From DAOUJI01 sp965224415 (lineage in GTDB: Bacteria > Chloroflexota > Dehalococcoidia > Lucifugimonadales > JAGWBF01), in assembly GCA_965224415.1 (NCBI GenBank), contig CBDCZB010000004.1, positions 186,001 through 250,000 on the forward strand: a DNA stretch of 64,000 bases, written 5' to 3'. This document shows, in pieces, positions 41,262 to 51,253 of this stretch. The notes below the pieces were generated by a model, which saw nothing but the letters and a program-made list of their open reading frames with translations, did not search any database and was not told the DNA's origin. How positions within the stretch are numbered: the stretch's first letter is position 1; the number at the start of each line of letters is the position of its first letter. Made by a program: the position numbers and the translations under genes.

Positions 41262-43637
41262 ATGAAGTTAAGCCGTCGAAATTTCTTGAAGTGGGCCAGC
41301 CTGTCAACGATAGGCGCGGTGGCCTGCAACATCTTCCGAGAAGGGGAGATGGAGCTCCAGAGTCCTGTGGACCTTCCGGAGGACCAGGTCACCGGCATCG
41401 ACAACTGGTACGCAACGGTGTGCGGCCAATGCCCCGAAAGAGAGGGCATTCTGGTGCGAGTGGTGGAGGGGCGCGCCAAGAAGGTGCGAGGCAACCCAAT
41501 CTTCCCCACCAACCAGGGCAAGCAGAGCGTCAGGTGCGACGGGGCCCTCCAGGCCATATACCACCCTGACAGAGTCACTCAGCCCCTCCTTCGGAAGGAG
41601 GGCACGACCAGGGGCGGCGGCGACTGGTGGGAAATCAGCTGGGATGAGGTTCGGGGCGAGATTTTCCCCGACATCCTGGGCCGGCGTCTCAGAGACACTG
41701 GACGTTCCGACGCCATGCTAATGGTGACTCCCTACATGAGGGGCAGCGCGGGCAAGGTCGTGAGCAGCTTCGTAAAAGCCTACGGCGGACGCCACATGTC
41801 TATGGAAGCCATGGACGAGACGAACCTGCGCAGGTCCGTAAGGAACGTCCTGGGACAGGACCGTCTGCCGGACTTGGATGTAGAGAACAGCAACTATGTC
41901 ATATCCTTCGGAGCGGACTGGCTCTCCACCTGGCTTACGCCTGTGCGGTTTGGAAGGGGCTACGGCCACTTCAGGGACAACCGGGGCAAGAAACGGGGAA
42001 CGCTGGTCCACGTGGACTCCCGCTTCTCCATGACCGCGGCCAACGCCGACGACTGGATTCCCGTCGCTCCCGGCATGGAGGGAGCTGTGGCCTTGGCCAT
42101 TGCCTACGTGATTATCTCCCAGGGGCATGTGTTGCCTGACACAATGGAGCGGTTGATCGGGGGCGCCGACGTCAATGCGTGGGAAGCGGTCCTTGGCGAC
42201 TACACGCCGGAGAAAATCGTAGACCCTGGCTCTCCCACCTACGCCGGAATTCCGCCCACGATACGCGGCGAGGAGTCGGCGCATCTCATCCGGCGGGTGG
42301 CCATCGATTTTGTGACCCACGGCCCCAGCCTTGCATTCGGCGGAGGGTCGGCCGGAGCGCAGACCCACGGTGAAGCCAACTTGTCGGCCATATTCGCTCT
42401 CAATTACCTTGTGGGCGATAGAATCCCCGGCCGGTTGGGCAACGTGATATTCAACCCCAACCCGCCGATGAGCGGGCTAATGACCGAGGACATGCCGTCG
42501 TCCTTGTCCGACTGGAACAAGGCCGTGGACGACGTTACGGGCGGCGGTATAGGGGTTGTGATGGTGTACGGGTCGAATCCCGTATACGGCATTCCCTTGA
42601 AGGGCGACGGCTCCGGACTCGGAGACGCCATCAGCGGACGCCAAGACCCTAACGATCTGTTTGTCATCGCATTCGCCAACGTGATGGACGACACGGCGGC
42701 TCTGGCCGACCTCGTGCTTCCGATAAGGGAGGGCTTGGAGGACTGGGGCGACGACGTGCCGGAACCTAGTCCGGGCTACCAGATAGTAGCCATTCAACAA
42801 CCAGTGGTTGAGCCGCTGCCGGGCATCCAGGCTGAGAGCTTCCCTGAGGAGATAATCAAGCTGTCCAAGGGCCTGGGTCTGAATGACGGCCTGCCCAACA
42901 GCTTCAAGGCCATGCTGCAGCAAAACGCAGCCGACCTATTCAACCTCAACCGCGGAACGCCCCTGGAAGATGAGCTTCCTGGAACCATAGACGGGTTCTG
43001 GAACAAACTGCTACAGCGCGGTGGTTGGTCGGACCCCGGCAATCGCTCCCGTGACTACCCCGCCGAGGCGCCGGACTTGAAGTCCATCGCCGACGGGTTG
43101 AAGGCCCGCAGGCTTCTGGGCACGGGCGGTCTCAACTCCTACGTCATGGTGCCCTTCCTGTCCAACTCCCTGATGGACGGTCGGAACGCTCACCTCCCCT
43201 GGCTCCAGGGCGCCCCCGACCCGCTGACCAGCGTGGCGTGGCAGACCTGGGTGGAGGTGAACCTCCAAGAGGCCAGGCGCATTGGGTTGGAAGAGGGCGA
43301 CGTGGTGAATCTCATCACCGGCAAGGGCAGCGTCGAGGCGGTCGTCTACATCCACCCGGCCATGCCCCCGGGAGTCGTGGGCGTCCCTATAGGTCGGGGT
43401 CACACGCCAGGTGTCAGTTATTGGAACCGGAACGGGGAAAGACAAGGGTCTAACCCGTTGGCGATTTTGGAATATGAAGAGGGAATGGACAGCCTCCCCT
43501 GGGGAGCTACCAGGGTTGTGCTCCAACCCACCGGCAGGAACATTAAGGTTGCCAAGTTCGAAGGCATAGTTCCGGCCTACCCCATAGGCACGAAGGAAGA
43601 GGACATAGTTCACGTAACGAACGATCCAGAGGCGTAA
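41262..43637 (+). CDS. actB: Alternative complex III ActB1-type, molybdopterin-oxidoreductase-like subunit
   Basis: A 791-residue protein with a Tat motif at the N terminus (LSRRNFLKWASLSTIGAVAC). The fold is that of the DMSO-reductase family: CGQCPEREGILVRVVEGRAK near the start, then an alpha/beta body and a C-terminal cap with GLEEGDVVNLITGKGSVEAV. The usual first-cluster pattern is reduced to three Cys (CGQC and a later RCDG), and no Mo-ligating residue is evident, in line with ActB, which carries no Mo. In Rhodothermus B1 and B2 are fused; here the ferredoxin part is a separate gene. ATG 41262 was chosen because it places the Tat motif at residues 4-5; an earlier in-frame start at 41208 overlaps actA. 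Confidence 0.88.
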   Translation: MKLSRRNFLKWASLSTIGAVACNIFREGEMELQSPVDLPEDQVTGIDNWYATVCGQCPEREGILVRVVEGRAKKVRGNPIFPTNQGKQSVRCDGALQAIYHPDRVTQPLLRKEGTTRGGGDWWEISWDEVRGEIFPDILGRRLRDTGRSDAMLMVTPYMRGSAGKVVSSFVKAYGGRHMSMEAMDETNLRRSVRNVLGQDRLPDLDVENSNYVISFGADWLSTWLTPVRFGRGYGHFRDNRGKKRGTLVHVDSRFSMTAANADDWIPVAPGMEGAVALAIAYVIISQGHVLPDTMERLIGGADVNAWEAVLGDYTPEKIVDPGSPTYAGIPPTIRGEESAHLIRRVAIDFVTHGPSLAFGGGSAGAQTHGEANLSAIFALNYLVGDRIPGRLGNVIFNPNPPMSGLMTEDMPSSLSDWNKAVDDVTGGGIGVVMVYGSNPVYGIPLKGDGSGLGDAISGRQDPNDLFVIAFANVMDDTAALADLVLPIREGLEDWGDDVPEPSPGYQIVAIQQPVVEPLPGIQAESFPEEIIKLSKGLGLNDGLPNSFKAMLQQNAADLFNLNRGTPLEDELPGTIDGFWNKLLQRGGWSDPGNRSRDYPAEAPDLKSIADGLKARRLLGTGGLNSYVMVPFLSNSLMDGRNAHLPWLQGAPDPLTSVAWQTWVEVNLQEARRIGLEEGDVVNLITGKGSVEAVVYIHPAMPPGVVGVPIGRGHTPGVSYWNRNGERQGSNPLAILEYEEGMDSLPWGATRVVLQPTGRNIKVAKFEGIVPAYPIGTKEEDIVHVTNDPEA

Positions 43638-43670
43638 CCGACAGGGTGTAAGCGAAAGGCGGGTCTGTCT

Positions 43671-44498
43671 ATGGCGCAGAAGCGCAAACATAAATGGGCA
43701 ATGGTGGTGGACATTGACAAGTGCACCGGTTGCCAGGCGTGCGTCGTAGCCTGTCAGGCTGAGAACAACGTGCCCATCAACACAGAAGAGCTGTTCCATC
43801 AGAAGCGCGCCTATGAATGGATTCGGGTGGAGCGCTACTGGGACGTGCCGGATGAGTACCGTGGCTCCTCCGGGGTCGATCCCAAACCGGAAGAGACGCC
43901 CTTCCAGGACGTGAAAGCCAGGTTCATACCCATAATGTGCCAACATTGCGAGAACGCGCCCTGTGAGCCCGTCTGCCCGGTCTACGCCACCTACCACAAC
44001 GACCAGGGTTTGAACGTCCAGGTGTACAACCGCTGTGTGGGCACCCGCTACTGCGCCAACAACTGCCCTTACAACGTCAGGTTCTTCAACTTCTGGGAAC
44101 CTGTGTGGCCCGAGAACCTGAGGAACCAGCTGAACCCCGACGTTACGGTCAGGTCCCGGGGAATAATGGAGAAGTGCACCTTCTGTGTGCAGAGGATAAG
44201 GAAAGCCGAGCGGAAAGTGGAAGGGCAAGAAGGGCGAGCCATCACCGACACTGAGTTGGCCGAGGGCAACTTTGCTCCGGCCTGCGTGCAGGCTTGCCCT
44301 ACAAATACGCTGATATTCGGAGACCTGCACGACGACGACAGCAAGGTCCGGGAGTACATCGACCTGGACTCCAACGGCAGCAAGGTGGTCAAAGAGGGCC
44401 GCCCGTACCAATTGCTGGCGCGGCTAGGGACTGAACCGAACGTGATATATCTGAAGAAGATAGACACCCATGCCAAAGACGAGGTAGGCCATGGCTAG
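43671..44498 (+). CDS. Alternative complex III ActB2-type four-cluster ferredoxin subunit
   Basis: A 275-residue NrfC/PsrB-like protein. Cluster motifs in order: CTGCQACVVACQAENN, CQHCENAPCEPVCPV, RYCANNCPYNVR, KCTFCVQRI and ACVQACPTN. They can hold four Fe-S clusters. It corresponds to the C-terminal B2 part of ActB in fused homologues. There is no signal peptide, so it probably is exported together with the Tat-bearing B1 subunit (inference). It overlaps the next gene by eight bases. Confidence 0.9.
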   Translation: MAQKRKHKWAMVVDIDKCTGCQACVVACQAENNVPINTEELFHQKRAYEWIRVERYWDVPDEYRGSSGVDPKPEETPFQDVKARFIPIMCQHCENAPCEPVCPVYATYHNDQGLNVQVYNRCVGTRYCANNCPYNVRFFNFWEPVWPENLRNQLNPDVTVRSRGIMEKCTFCVQRIRKAERKVEGQEGRAITDTELAEGNFAPACVQACPTNTLIFGDLHDDDSKVREYIDLDSNGSKVVKEGRPYQLLARLGTEPNVIYLKKIDTHAKDEVGHG

Positions 44499-45954
44499 CG
44501 CGACCGAGCACGGTCACCACCGAACGCCTCCTCCTGAGACGCTGCTCACCACCGAGCAGGTGACCGAGCACGTAACCAGAAAGACCATTACGCTGGACCC
44601 CAAGCTGGCTGCGGCCATGCTGGGCCTGCTCATACTTCTGGGCTTGGGGATCGTGGGATTCCTGGTGCGGGCCCTCGGAGACGGGTTCGGGGGAGAGAAC
44701 CGCGAAGCGTGGGGCTACTACGTTGCAATGTTCGCATTCCTACTCGCCACGGTGGGTTCGGCCCCCGTAGTGGCGGTGGCCTTCCGCTGGACGAAAAACC
44801 ACTGGCGCAGGCCATTGTCCAGGGCGTCCGAGTTGTTTGCGGTGGTGGGCGTACTGAACGTGCTGTGGTTCATCCCAATGATATTCCTCATGTCCCCCAT
44901 CGACCTGAATGGGGACGGGGCCTTGGCCGTCGGACAGGACCGGCGCACCATCTGGTTCGAAACGCCTATCGGAGCGCCGTTGGTCTGGGACACACTCGCA
45001 GTGATTGCCCTGGCCGTCGCTGGGCTGGCCGTGCTCTACATATCGGCAAGGCCAGACTTTGCGGCGCTGGCCCAACGCGGCGACGGAGTCCGCAAAGGGC
45101 TGTGGGCCAAGCTGGCGATGGGATGGCAGGGGACGGAGCGTGACTGGGTTGTACAGAAGGGCCTGCTGGCCATTATGGGCGGGCTCTACTTCATGCTGCT
45201 CATCTTCGTTCACACCCTGATAAGCCTGGACTACGCTCTGAGCTACATTCCCGGCTGGAAGGACTCCATATTCGCTCCCTACCACGCCCTGACCGGGCTT
45301 CAGGCCGGCGGAGGCGTCGTCATTGTGACGTTGTTCATAATGAAACGGTGGGGCGGCTACAAGGACTATATAGGCGTTGACCCCTTCTGGTCGTTCAGCA
45401 AGATACTGCTGGGCGTCACCCTGCTGTGGGGTTACTTCTGGTTCTCAGAGTTCATGACCTTCTGGTATGGGCGCGACGAGACGGAGCAGGCCGTCCTCAA
45501 GCTGATAATGTTCGAGTCCTACAAGACTGTGTTCATTCTGAACGTCTTCTTCAGCTTTATAATCCCATTCTCCCTGCTCCTCTGGAACTCGGTGCGGAAG
45601 AGTGTAATAGGCCCGAGCATAGCGGCGTCGTCGGTGATAATAGGCGCCTTCTTCATGATGATTCGCATATACGTGCCGGCCTTCAACATACCGGAGTCCA
45701 AGCTGGGCGCTGAAAGCATCGCCGACTTTGAGAAGAACGGAGCGCAAACGGCGGCCGAGCTGCTGCCAGTGCTGCCCGACGTATGGGACATATTCATAAT
45801 ACTGGGCGGACTGGGAGCGGCGGCGCTCTTCTATCTGGTGGCCACGAGGATAGTGCCCATACTTTCCCTGTGGGAGTTCAAGGAGGGAATGCTGTACATT
45901 CTGTGGCGGCCTTTACTCAAGGGCAAATACATGGTCTTGGGGAAACCCGAATAA
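44491..45954 (+). CDS. NrfD/PsrC-family quinol-interacting membrane subunit (first copy)
   Basis: A 487-residue membrane protein with about ten TM helices. The N-terminal tail (HGHHRTPPPETLL) is soluble. TM regions such as LVWDTLAVIALAVAGLAVLY and the motif LISLDYALSYIPGWKDSIFA are typical of NrfD-like proteins. The complex usually has two NrfD-type subunits, ActC and ActF; this one is the more divergent and could be the ActF counterpart. It binds menaquinol or a proton pathway. Confidence 0.85.
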   Translation: MASATEHGHHRTPPPETLLTTEQVTEHVTRKTITLDPKLAAAMLGLLILLGLGIVGFLVRALGDGFGGENREAWGYYVAMFAFLLATVGSAPVVAVAFRWTKNHWRRPLSRASELFAVVGVLNVLWFIPMIFLMSPIDLNGDGALAVGQDRRTIWFETPIGAPLVWDTLAVIALAVAGLAVLYISARPDFAALAQRGDGVRKGLWAKLAMGWQGTERDWVVQKGLLAIMGGLYFMLLIFVHTLISLDYALSYIPGWKDSIFAPYHALTGLQAGGGVVIVTLFIMKRWGGYKDYIGVDPFWSFSKILLGVTLLWGYFWFSEFMTFWYGRDETEQAVLKLIMFESYKTVFILNVFFSFIIPFSLLLWNSVRKSVIGPSIAASSVIIGAFFMMIRIYVPAFNIPESKLGAESIADFEKNGAQTAAELLPVLPDVWDIFIILGGLGAAALFYLVATRIVPILSLWEFKEGMLYILWRPLLKGKYMVLGKPE

Positions 45955-45978
45955 TCGGGGAAGCGCTAGGGAGACGCA

Positions 45979-47355
45979 ATGCAGGAAACCGTACCTGTCA
46001 CTGACCAGCGAGCCAATAGAAACCTGCTGAACAGCCTGTACGAGACCCCCCTCTGGTACTGGGGTCTGGTGGCGTTCCTTGGCGTGTTCGTCGTCGGGGC
46101 CATGTGTGCGGCCGGCTACATGATCAACCAGGGACTGGGAGTCACAGGGCTGAACCGGCCCGTGTTCTGGGGATTCTTCATCACCAACTTCGTCTTCTGG
46201 ATTGGAATCAGCCACGCGGGCGTTATGCTGTCGGCCATACTCCGGCTTTCCAAGGCTGAGTGGCGCAGGCCCGCCACGAGGGCGGCAGAGGTGCTAACCG
46301 TCTTCTCCCTGATGACGGCCATGCTCATGCCCCTGATTCACACCGGCAGGCCCTGGCGGATATTCTACTGGGTCTTCCCTTACGACTTCGCGCGGGGCGT
46401 TTACATGAACGTGCGGTCCGCGCTTGTCTGGGACCCCAGCGCCGTTTTCACTTACCTGACCTCGTCCATACTGTTCGTGTATGTAGCGCTGCTTCCCGAC
46501 CTGGCCGTGATACGCGATCGATCCACCGGGCCGAGGCGGATCGCCTACTCGATACTCTGCCTGGGTTGGAGGGGAACTCCGAGGCAGTGGAAGCTGCAGA
46601 TCATCGCGGGAATACTGCTTTCGGCGCTGATTCTGCCCGTGTTCGTGTCCGTCCACTCGATAGTGTCCTTCGACTTCTCTATGGTCATCGCAGCCAAGAG
46701 TTGGCATTCCACCATATTCCCGCCCTACTTCGTCATTGGAGCGGTCCATTCAGGAGTGGCGGCGGTGGTCATAGTCATGGCCATCATGCGGTGGATGTTC
46801 AACTGGCAGGACTACATCAGACCCGAACATTTCGACTCCCTGGGAAGGTTGCTCATAGTGGTGGCCACGGGATGGTTCTTCTTCTTCGTCATCGAGCTGA
46901 TGTTCGGCCTGTACTCGCTGGAGGCCGACGAGATAGCCGTAAAAGACTTCATGATGGACCAGCCGCCGTGGAACTGGTTGTTCCTGACCTTTGTGGGCAC
47001 GACCTACTTTATCCCTGTGGGCATGTGGCTGTTCAAACGCATACGGCGCAACCCGGGGCTGATGATAGTCGCTTGCGTGTCGGTGAACATCGGCATGTGG
47101 CTGGAACGGTTCCTCATCATCGTGCCGGGGCTGGCCCAGAAGCAGACGCTGAACTTTACGTGGTACACCTACGCACCCAGTGCAGTGGAAGTGGTGATAG
47201 TTATCGGGACCTTCGCCCTGGTGTCTTTGCTTATGCTGCTGTTCGCCAAGGTGTTCCCGTTGATCCCTATATACGACATTAAAGAGGGAGAGATATTGAA
47301 ACAGGAGATTCAAATTGGACGGAGGACCGTTCCCGCGGTTATTAGAGAGGACTAA
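45979..47355 (+). CDS. actC: Alternative complex III NrfD-like membrane subunit ActC
   Basis: A 458-residue polytopic membrane protein with ISHAGVMLSAILRLSKAEWR, AAEVLTVFSLMTAMLMPLIH then TGRPW, and SIVSFDFSMVIAAKSWHSTI, all well-known NrfD/ActC segments near the quinol site. It has about ten TM helices and a C-terminal amphipathic tail. It follows the first NrfD-like gene after 24 bases and is followed by a hairpin and then actD. Confidence 0.9.
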   Translation: MQETVPVTDQRANRNLLNSLYETPLWYWGLVAFLGVFVVGAMCAAGYMINQGLGVTGLNRPVFWGFFITNFVFWIGISHAGVMLSAILRLSKAEWRRPATRAAEVLTVFSLMTAMLMPLIHTGRPWRIFYWVFPYDFARGVYMNVRSALVWDPSAVFTYLTSSILFVYVALLPDLAVIRDRSTGPRRIAYSILCLGWRGTPRQWKLQIIAGILLSALILPVFVSVHSIVSFDFSMVIAAKSWHSTIFPPYFVIGAVHSGVAAVVIVMAIMRWMFNWQDYIRPEHFDSLGRLLIVVATGWFFFFVIELMFGLYSLEADEIAVKDFMMDQPPWNWLFLTFVGTTYFIPVGMWLFKRIRRNPGLMIVACVSVNIGMWLERFLIIVPGLAQKQTLNFTWYTYAPSAVEVVIVIGTFALVSLLMLLFAKVFPLIPIYDIKEGEILKQEIQIGRRTVPAVIRED

Positions 47356-47360
47356 GGCGC

Positions 47361-47400
47361 CTCATCCCAACCTTCTGATTGCGGAAGGGTTGGAGATGAG
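47361..47400 (+). repeat. Intercistronic hairpin between actC and actD
   Basis: CTCATCCCAACCTTC and GAAGGGTTGGAGATGAG are imperfect inverse complements around an 8-base loop. There is no U run. It may tune expression or stability between the genes, and resembles the CCCTCACCC family. Confidence 0.5.
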
Positions 47401-47417
47401 GGCCGGGAGGAAACAGA

Positions 47418-47933
47418 ATGGCCAAAACAGGAGTCCTGGGCCTTTACAACGACGCTGAGTATGCGGCGGAAGCAGGGGACAACCTGAAAGCTTCCGGCAT
47501 CAGCGACGCCGATTTCGATTTCCTGACGGGCGCTCCGTACCCTGAAGGCGCATTCGGAGAACGGGAGAGCAGCCACAAGCTTTACATTTTCCCGTTCGTT
47601 GGAGCTTTGTGCGGTTTGACAGCGGGCATAATCCTGACCTCAGCCACCCAGCTTGCGTATCCGCTGGTCACTGGCGGCAAGCCCATCCTTTCGCTGCCTC
47701 CAATGGCGATCGTCACCTACGAGGCGACCATGCTGGGGGCCATCCTGTTCACCGTTCTCGGCATAATATTCGAGTCCAGGCTGCCCAGAGTTAGCCTGGG
47801 CCTCTACGACGACCGCATAACAGATGGGTACATTGGAGTGCTCGTGAACTGCGAGTCGAATGAGGTCGACCAAGTGGAGAGGGCTTTAACCCAGGCTGGC
47901 GCTGTTGACATAAAACGAGGGGACCCGTCCTAG
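47418..47933 (+). CDS. actD: Alternative complex III subunit ActD (DUF3341)
   Basis: A 171-residue protein with an N-terminal soluble alpha/beta domain (GVLGLYNDAEYAAEAGDNLK), two central TM helices (PFVGALCGLTAGIILTSATQ and TYEATMLGAILFTVLGIIFE) and a C-terminal soluble part (GLYDDRITDGYIGVLVNC). This architecture matches DUF3341, the ActD subunit. The stop overlaps the GTG of the next gene in TAGTG. Confidence 0.9.
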   Translation: MAKTGVLGLYNDAEYAAEAGDNLKASGISDADFDFLTGAPYPEGAFGERESSHKLYIFPFVGALCGLTAGIILTSATQLAYPLVTGGKPILSLPPMAIVTYEATMLGAILFTVLGIIFESRLPRVSLGLYDDRITDGYIGVLVNCESNEVDQVERALTQAGAVDIKRGDPS

Positions 47934-48538
47934 TGAACCGTAGTCGTCTGACATCGTTTGGGAAGTTTCCTGAGGGAGTCGCCGCCGTGTTGAGCCGACG
48001 CCCAAGGGCGTTGCTTGTCGCCGCGCTGGCGCTGTTGACGCTTGCGAGCGCAGCGTGCGCCAACGGCAGCTATCCGGTGGACTTGTTCTACGAAATGCAC
48101 TACCACCAGTCCTTTGGATACAGCGAACCTCCCAGGCTGTCGCCGCCTGTAGGCGCCATACCGATAACCGGCGTTGAAGCGCCCGGCAGCGAAAACCCCA
48201 TTGCAGGACAGTCGATTCAGGAGGGATCCGCGCTTTTTGCCGTGAACTGCGTGATGTGCCACGGCCCGCTTGGCAAGGGCGACGGACCGGTGCTACAGAC
48301 AATGATGCAGGACTATGGATACGTGCCACTGGAGACGCTGAGCATCGATTTGAGTTCGGCGGACCCCGGACATGCACAGAGAATCTCGGACCGGGCGGCG
48401 TTCGACTGGATCAGCAACGGCGCTGTGGTCATGCCCCAGTTCTCCAAGCTGCTCAACGTCGAGGAGCGGTGGAGTCTCGTAAACTACGTTAAAGGCTGCC
48501 TGGGCCCTGAGGTTCACTCAGATTGTCCAGCGCCCTAG
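47933..48538 (+). CDS. actE: Alternative complex III monohaem cytochrome c ActE
   Basis: A 201-residue lipoprotein-like exported protein. The signal segment ends LLTLASAACANG (lipobox Cys), then FYEMHYHQSFGYSEPPRL as in ActE, and a single haem site CVMCHGPLGKGDGP. A distal Met in GAVVMPQFSKLLN probably completes the haem ligands. It is the last structural gene of the complex before the maturation genes. Confidence 0.88.
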   Translation: MNRSRLTSFGKFPEGVAAVLSRRPRALLVAALALLTLASAACANGSYPVDLFYEMHYHQSFGYSEPPRLSPPVGAIPITGVEAPGSENPIAGQSIQEGSALFAVNCVMCHGPLGKGDGPVLQTMMQDYGYVPLETLSIDLSSADPGHAQRISDRAAFDWISNGAVVMPQFSKLLNVEERWSLVNYVKGCLGPEVHSDCPAP

Positions 48539-48592
48539 CCTGAACGCCGGCTCCCGGCAGCGAGGAAACCAGGTCCCAGGAAGGCCCCGGTC

Positions 48593-49192
48593 GTGTTGAA
48601 GAAATACGGCTTCCCGTCCCACCGGTTGCCTCTTTCCTATGTCCTAAGTGCATTCACATGCCTTATGCTTGCTCTATTGTTGACGGCGGCTTGCGGCGGC
48701 TCCAGGAACGAAGCGGGGATGTATACTCCGGAAGAGTTGGAGGCTGTAGCCTACTCCATAGACCGCAGCCTGATATGTCCGGTCTGTCCGGCTGAGACCA
48801 TTGACCAGGCGCAGGTGCAGTTGGCCAAGCAGATGCGTGCTCTAGTAAGGGAAAAGCTGGCGGAGGGCTGGTCCAGGGAGCAAATTCTGGACTTGTTTGT
48901 AGAATCGTATGGAGAAGATGTCCTGGCGTCTCCCCCTAAATCCGGGTTCAACCTACTGGTGTGGGTTGTGCCGCCCGTAGGCGTTTTGGGCGCATTGATC
49001 TTGCTAGCGTCGGTTGTGGTCGCCATGAGGCGAACCGGCGTCTCCAATCGGGAGGTCATGGTCCAACCATCCGACGGGGAACTTGAACCGTACTTGAGCA
49101 TGGTGGACCAAGAGTTGGGACTGTCAACAGGTTCCATGTCTGAACCGCCCCAAGACTCCGACGAGACTGACGGAGGCGCTTCCCGTGGCTGA
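48593..49192 (+). CDS. ccmH: Cytochrome c maturation protein CcmH
   Basis: A 199-residue protein with an N-terminal lipoprotein-like signal (LLTAACGG), the redox motif LICPVCPAETIDQAQ (family LRCxxC), and EKLAEGWSREQILDLFVESYG, followed by a TM helix near residues 118-145. CcmH reduces apocytochrome cysteines before haem attachment. It starts at GTG 48593. It overlaps ccmF by eight bases. Confidence 0.9.
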   Translation: MLKKYGFPSHRLPLSYVLSAFTCLMLALLLTAACGGSRNEAGMYTPEELEAVAYSIDRSLICPVCPAETIDQAQVQLAKQMRALVREKLAEGWSREQILDLFVESYGEDVLASPPKSGFNLLVWVVPPVGVLGALILLASVVVAMRRTGVSNREVMVQPSDGELEPYLSMVDQELGLSTGSMSEPPQDSDETDGGASRG

Positions 49193-51182
49193 GCTTGGTT
49201 CCATATGTCTGGCGATAGGGCTGGCTCTGGCGGGCTACTCGACGGTAGGCTCCGTCATAGGTCAGACGAGGGGCGTCGCGGCCTTGGTGGACAGTGCCCG
49301 GTACGCGGGGTACCTGCTGGTATTTGTGCTCACCGTGGCCGTGGCTGTCCTGGTGGGGGCCTTTCTCGACCATGACTTCAGCATCAAGTACGTGGCCGAA
49401 CACAGCAACCTGGCCATGGCCGGGGTCTACACTTGGGTCGCTTTCTACGCCGGCAACGAGGGATCTCTGCTCTACATCGCCTTCGCCCTGGTCGCAATGT
49501 CCGCCATAGCCGTAAAGTTGGCGCCTTCTATGTCTGACGGGACAGGGTCCGGCAAGACCGTGTCCTACGCCTATAGCGTGATGATGCTGGTGGCGGCCTT
49601 CTTCCTGGCCGTCATGCTGTTCATGGCCAATCCTTTCGCGACGCTGGAGTTCGCGCCCGCCGACGGGCAGGGAATCAACCCGCTTCTAACCCATCCCGGC
49701 ATGTTCATCCACCCGCCGGTGATGATGGCGGGGCTGATCGCGGTCGCCATCCCCTTTGCGTTCGCAATGGGGCATCTGCTGGCGGGGAAGACTGGGGACG
49801 ACTGGGTGGACCCGGGTCGCACCTGGGGGATCGTCTCATGGGCCCTTCTGGGTTCCGGGCTGCTTCTGGGCGGCTGGTGGGCCTACACCATCCTGGGATG
49901 GGGCGGCTATTGGGCCTGGGACCCGGTGGAAAACGCGGGTTTCATGCCATTCATTGCCCTTACGGCTTTCATCCACTCCATCATGGTGCAAAAGCGCAGG
50001 GGCATGTTCCGCATGTGGAACATAGTTCTGATAAACATCGCCTTCGGTTTGGCGTTGTACGGAATGTTCATGAACCGGGGCGGGTCGGTGCCGTCGGTCC
50101 ATTCCTTCGGGGCGTCCTCCCTGGGGTGGGTGTTCCTGATGTTCACGGGGATTGGGATCGTGGCGCCCTTTGCGCTTTTCTTCTGGCGTTACAACGTGCT
50201 GAAGAGCGCCCGCGATCTGGAGTCCACTTTGTCGCGGGAGGCGGCGTTCCTGCTCAACAACCTGCTGCTCTTGGGGATAGCCTTCGTGACCCTGTGGGGC
50301 GTGGTCTTCCCCCTTATCTCGGAGCTTACCCAGGGAGACACGGTGACGGTGGGTGAGCCTTTCTATAACCAGGTCAACGGCCCGCTGATGGTGGGACTGA
50401 TATTCTTGATGGGAATCGGGCCGCTGATGCCATGGGGCAGGGCTTCGCTGAAGACTCTTGCTAGAAGCCTGGTTGGGCCATTGATTGCGGCGGCGGTCAC
50501 TCTGGCGGTATTGGCCGTGGTGGGGGTAAAAAAGCCTTTCGCTCTGGCCGCCTTCGGAATCTGCGCTATGGTGTTGGCGGGAATCCTGCTGGAATGGTTC
50601 AACGGGACCAGGGTGCGCGCGCGGCATGGGGAAAACTATGGAACGGCGTTTGTCAAGCTGATTTCGGCCAACAGGCCCAGGTACGGCGGCTACATAGTGC
50701 ACGTCGCCATAGTCCTCTTGGCCCTGGGGATAACCGGGTCCTCCTTCTATGAAATCCAGAAGGACGTGATACTGGGGCCAGGGGAACAGGCACAAGTCGG
50801 CGACTATCGACTGGAATACGTGGATACCACGACAACCTTGCGGGCAGACCGCACTCAGTGGGTGTCCACGATTAACGCATACAAAGGAGACTCCTTCGTC
50901 GGCGTAATCAACGCCGAAAGGTCGTTCTACCCAGGGTTCAACATAGCGGCCACTAGAGCAGGCATCCGCTCAACGCCGGTGGAGGACTTGTACATAATCC
51001 CCAGCGAGATGCTGGACGGCGGAAGGGTGGGGTTCAGGGTCTTCGTAAATCCCCTGGTGTGGTGGATGTGGGTTGCCGGGCCGGTGTTCGGGCTGGGGAC
51101 TGTGGTATCGCTGTGGCCTCAGCGCAGGCCGTCGCCCGCCCTCGTTCGGACGCCTGCAGCGGTTCCGGCGGGGGGAGACTAG
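49185..51182 (+). CDS. ccmF: Cytochrome c haem lyase subunit CcmF
   Basis: A 665-residue membrane protein with about 14 TM helices. The WWD domain is plain: LGWGGYWAWDPVENAGFMPF, close to the canonical WGGxWFWDPVEN. CcmF with CcmH forms the haem lyase that attaches haem to apocytochromes, here presumably ActA and ActE. The start is GTG 49185 inside ccmH. Confidence 0.93.
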   Translation: MAELGSICLAIGLALAGYSTVGSVIGQTRGVAALVDSARYAGYLLVFVLTVAVAVLVGAFLDHDFSIKYVAEHSNLAMAGVYTWVAFYAGNEGSLLYIAFALVAMSAIAVKLAPSMSDGTGSGKTVSYAYSVMMLVAAFFLAVMLFMANPFATLEFAPADGQGINPLLTHPGMFIHPPVMMAGLIAVAIPFAFAMGHLLAGKTGDDWVDPGRTWGIVSWALLGSGLLLGGWWAYTILGWGGYWAWDPVENAGFMPFIALTAFIHSIMVQKRRGMFRMWNIVLINIAFGLALYGMFMNRGGSVPSVHSFGASSLGWVFLMFTGIGIVAPFALFFWRYNVLKSARDLESTLSREAAFLLNNLLLLGIAFVTLWGVVFPLISELTQGDTVTVGEPFYNQVNGPLMVGLIFLMGIGPLMPWGRASLKTLARSLVGPLIAAAVTLAVLAVVGVKKPFALAAFGICAMVLAGILLEWFNGTRVRARHGENYGTAFVKLISANRPRYGGYIVHVAIVLLALGITGSSFYEIQKDVILGPGEQAQVGDYRLEYVDTTTTLRADRTQWVSTINAYKGDSFVGVINAERSFYPGFNIAATRAGIRSTPVEDLYIIPSEMLDGGRVGFRVFVNPLVWWMWVAGPVFGLGTVVSLWPQRRPSPALVRTPAAVPAGGD

Positions 51183-51253
51183 CGTCACAGGACGGCCCCG
51201 GCTTTGCACTTGGGCGGCTATTTCAAGAACGATGAGATTCCCCTTGCTTTACT

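Noticed and set aside
41262..43637. A true molybdenum reductase such as polysulfide or nitrate reductase
   Set aside because: Neighbouring ActA-, ActD- and ActE-type genes and the lack of a visible Mo ligand point to alternative complex III.
43011..44411. A 466-codon frame on the minus strand
   Set aside because: It is antisense to the actB1/ferredoxin genes, which have clear motifs; long shadow frames are common in GC-rich DNA.
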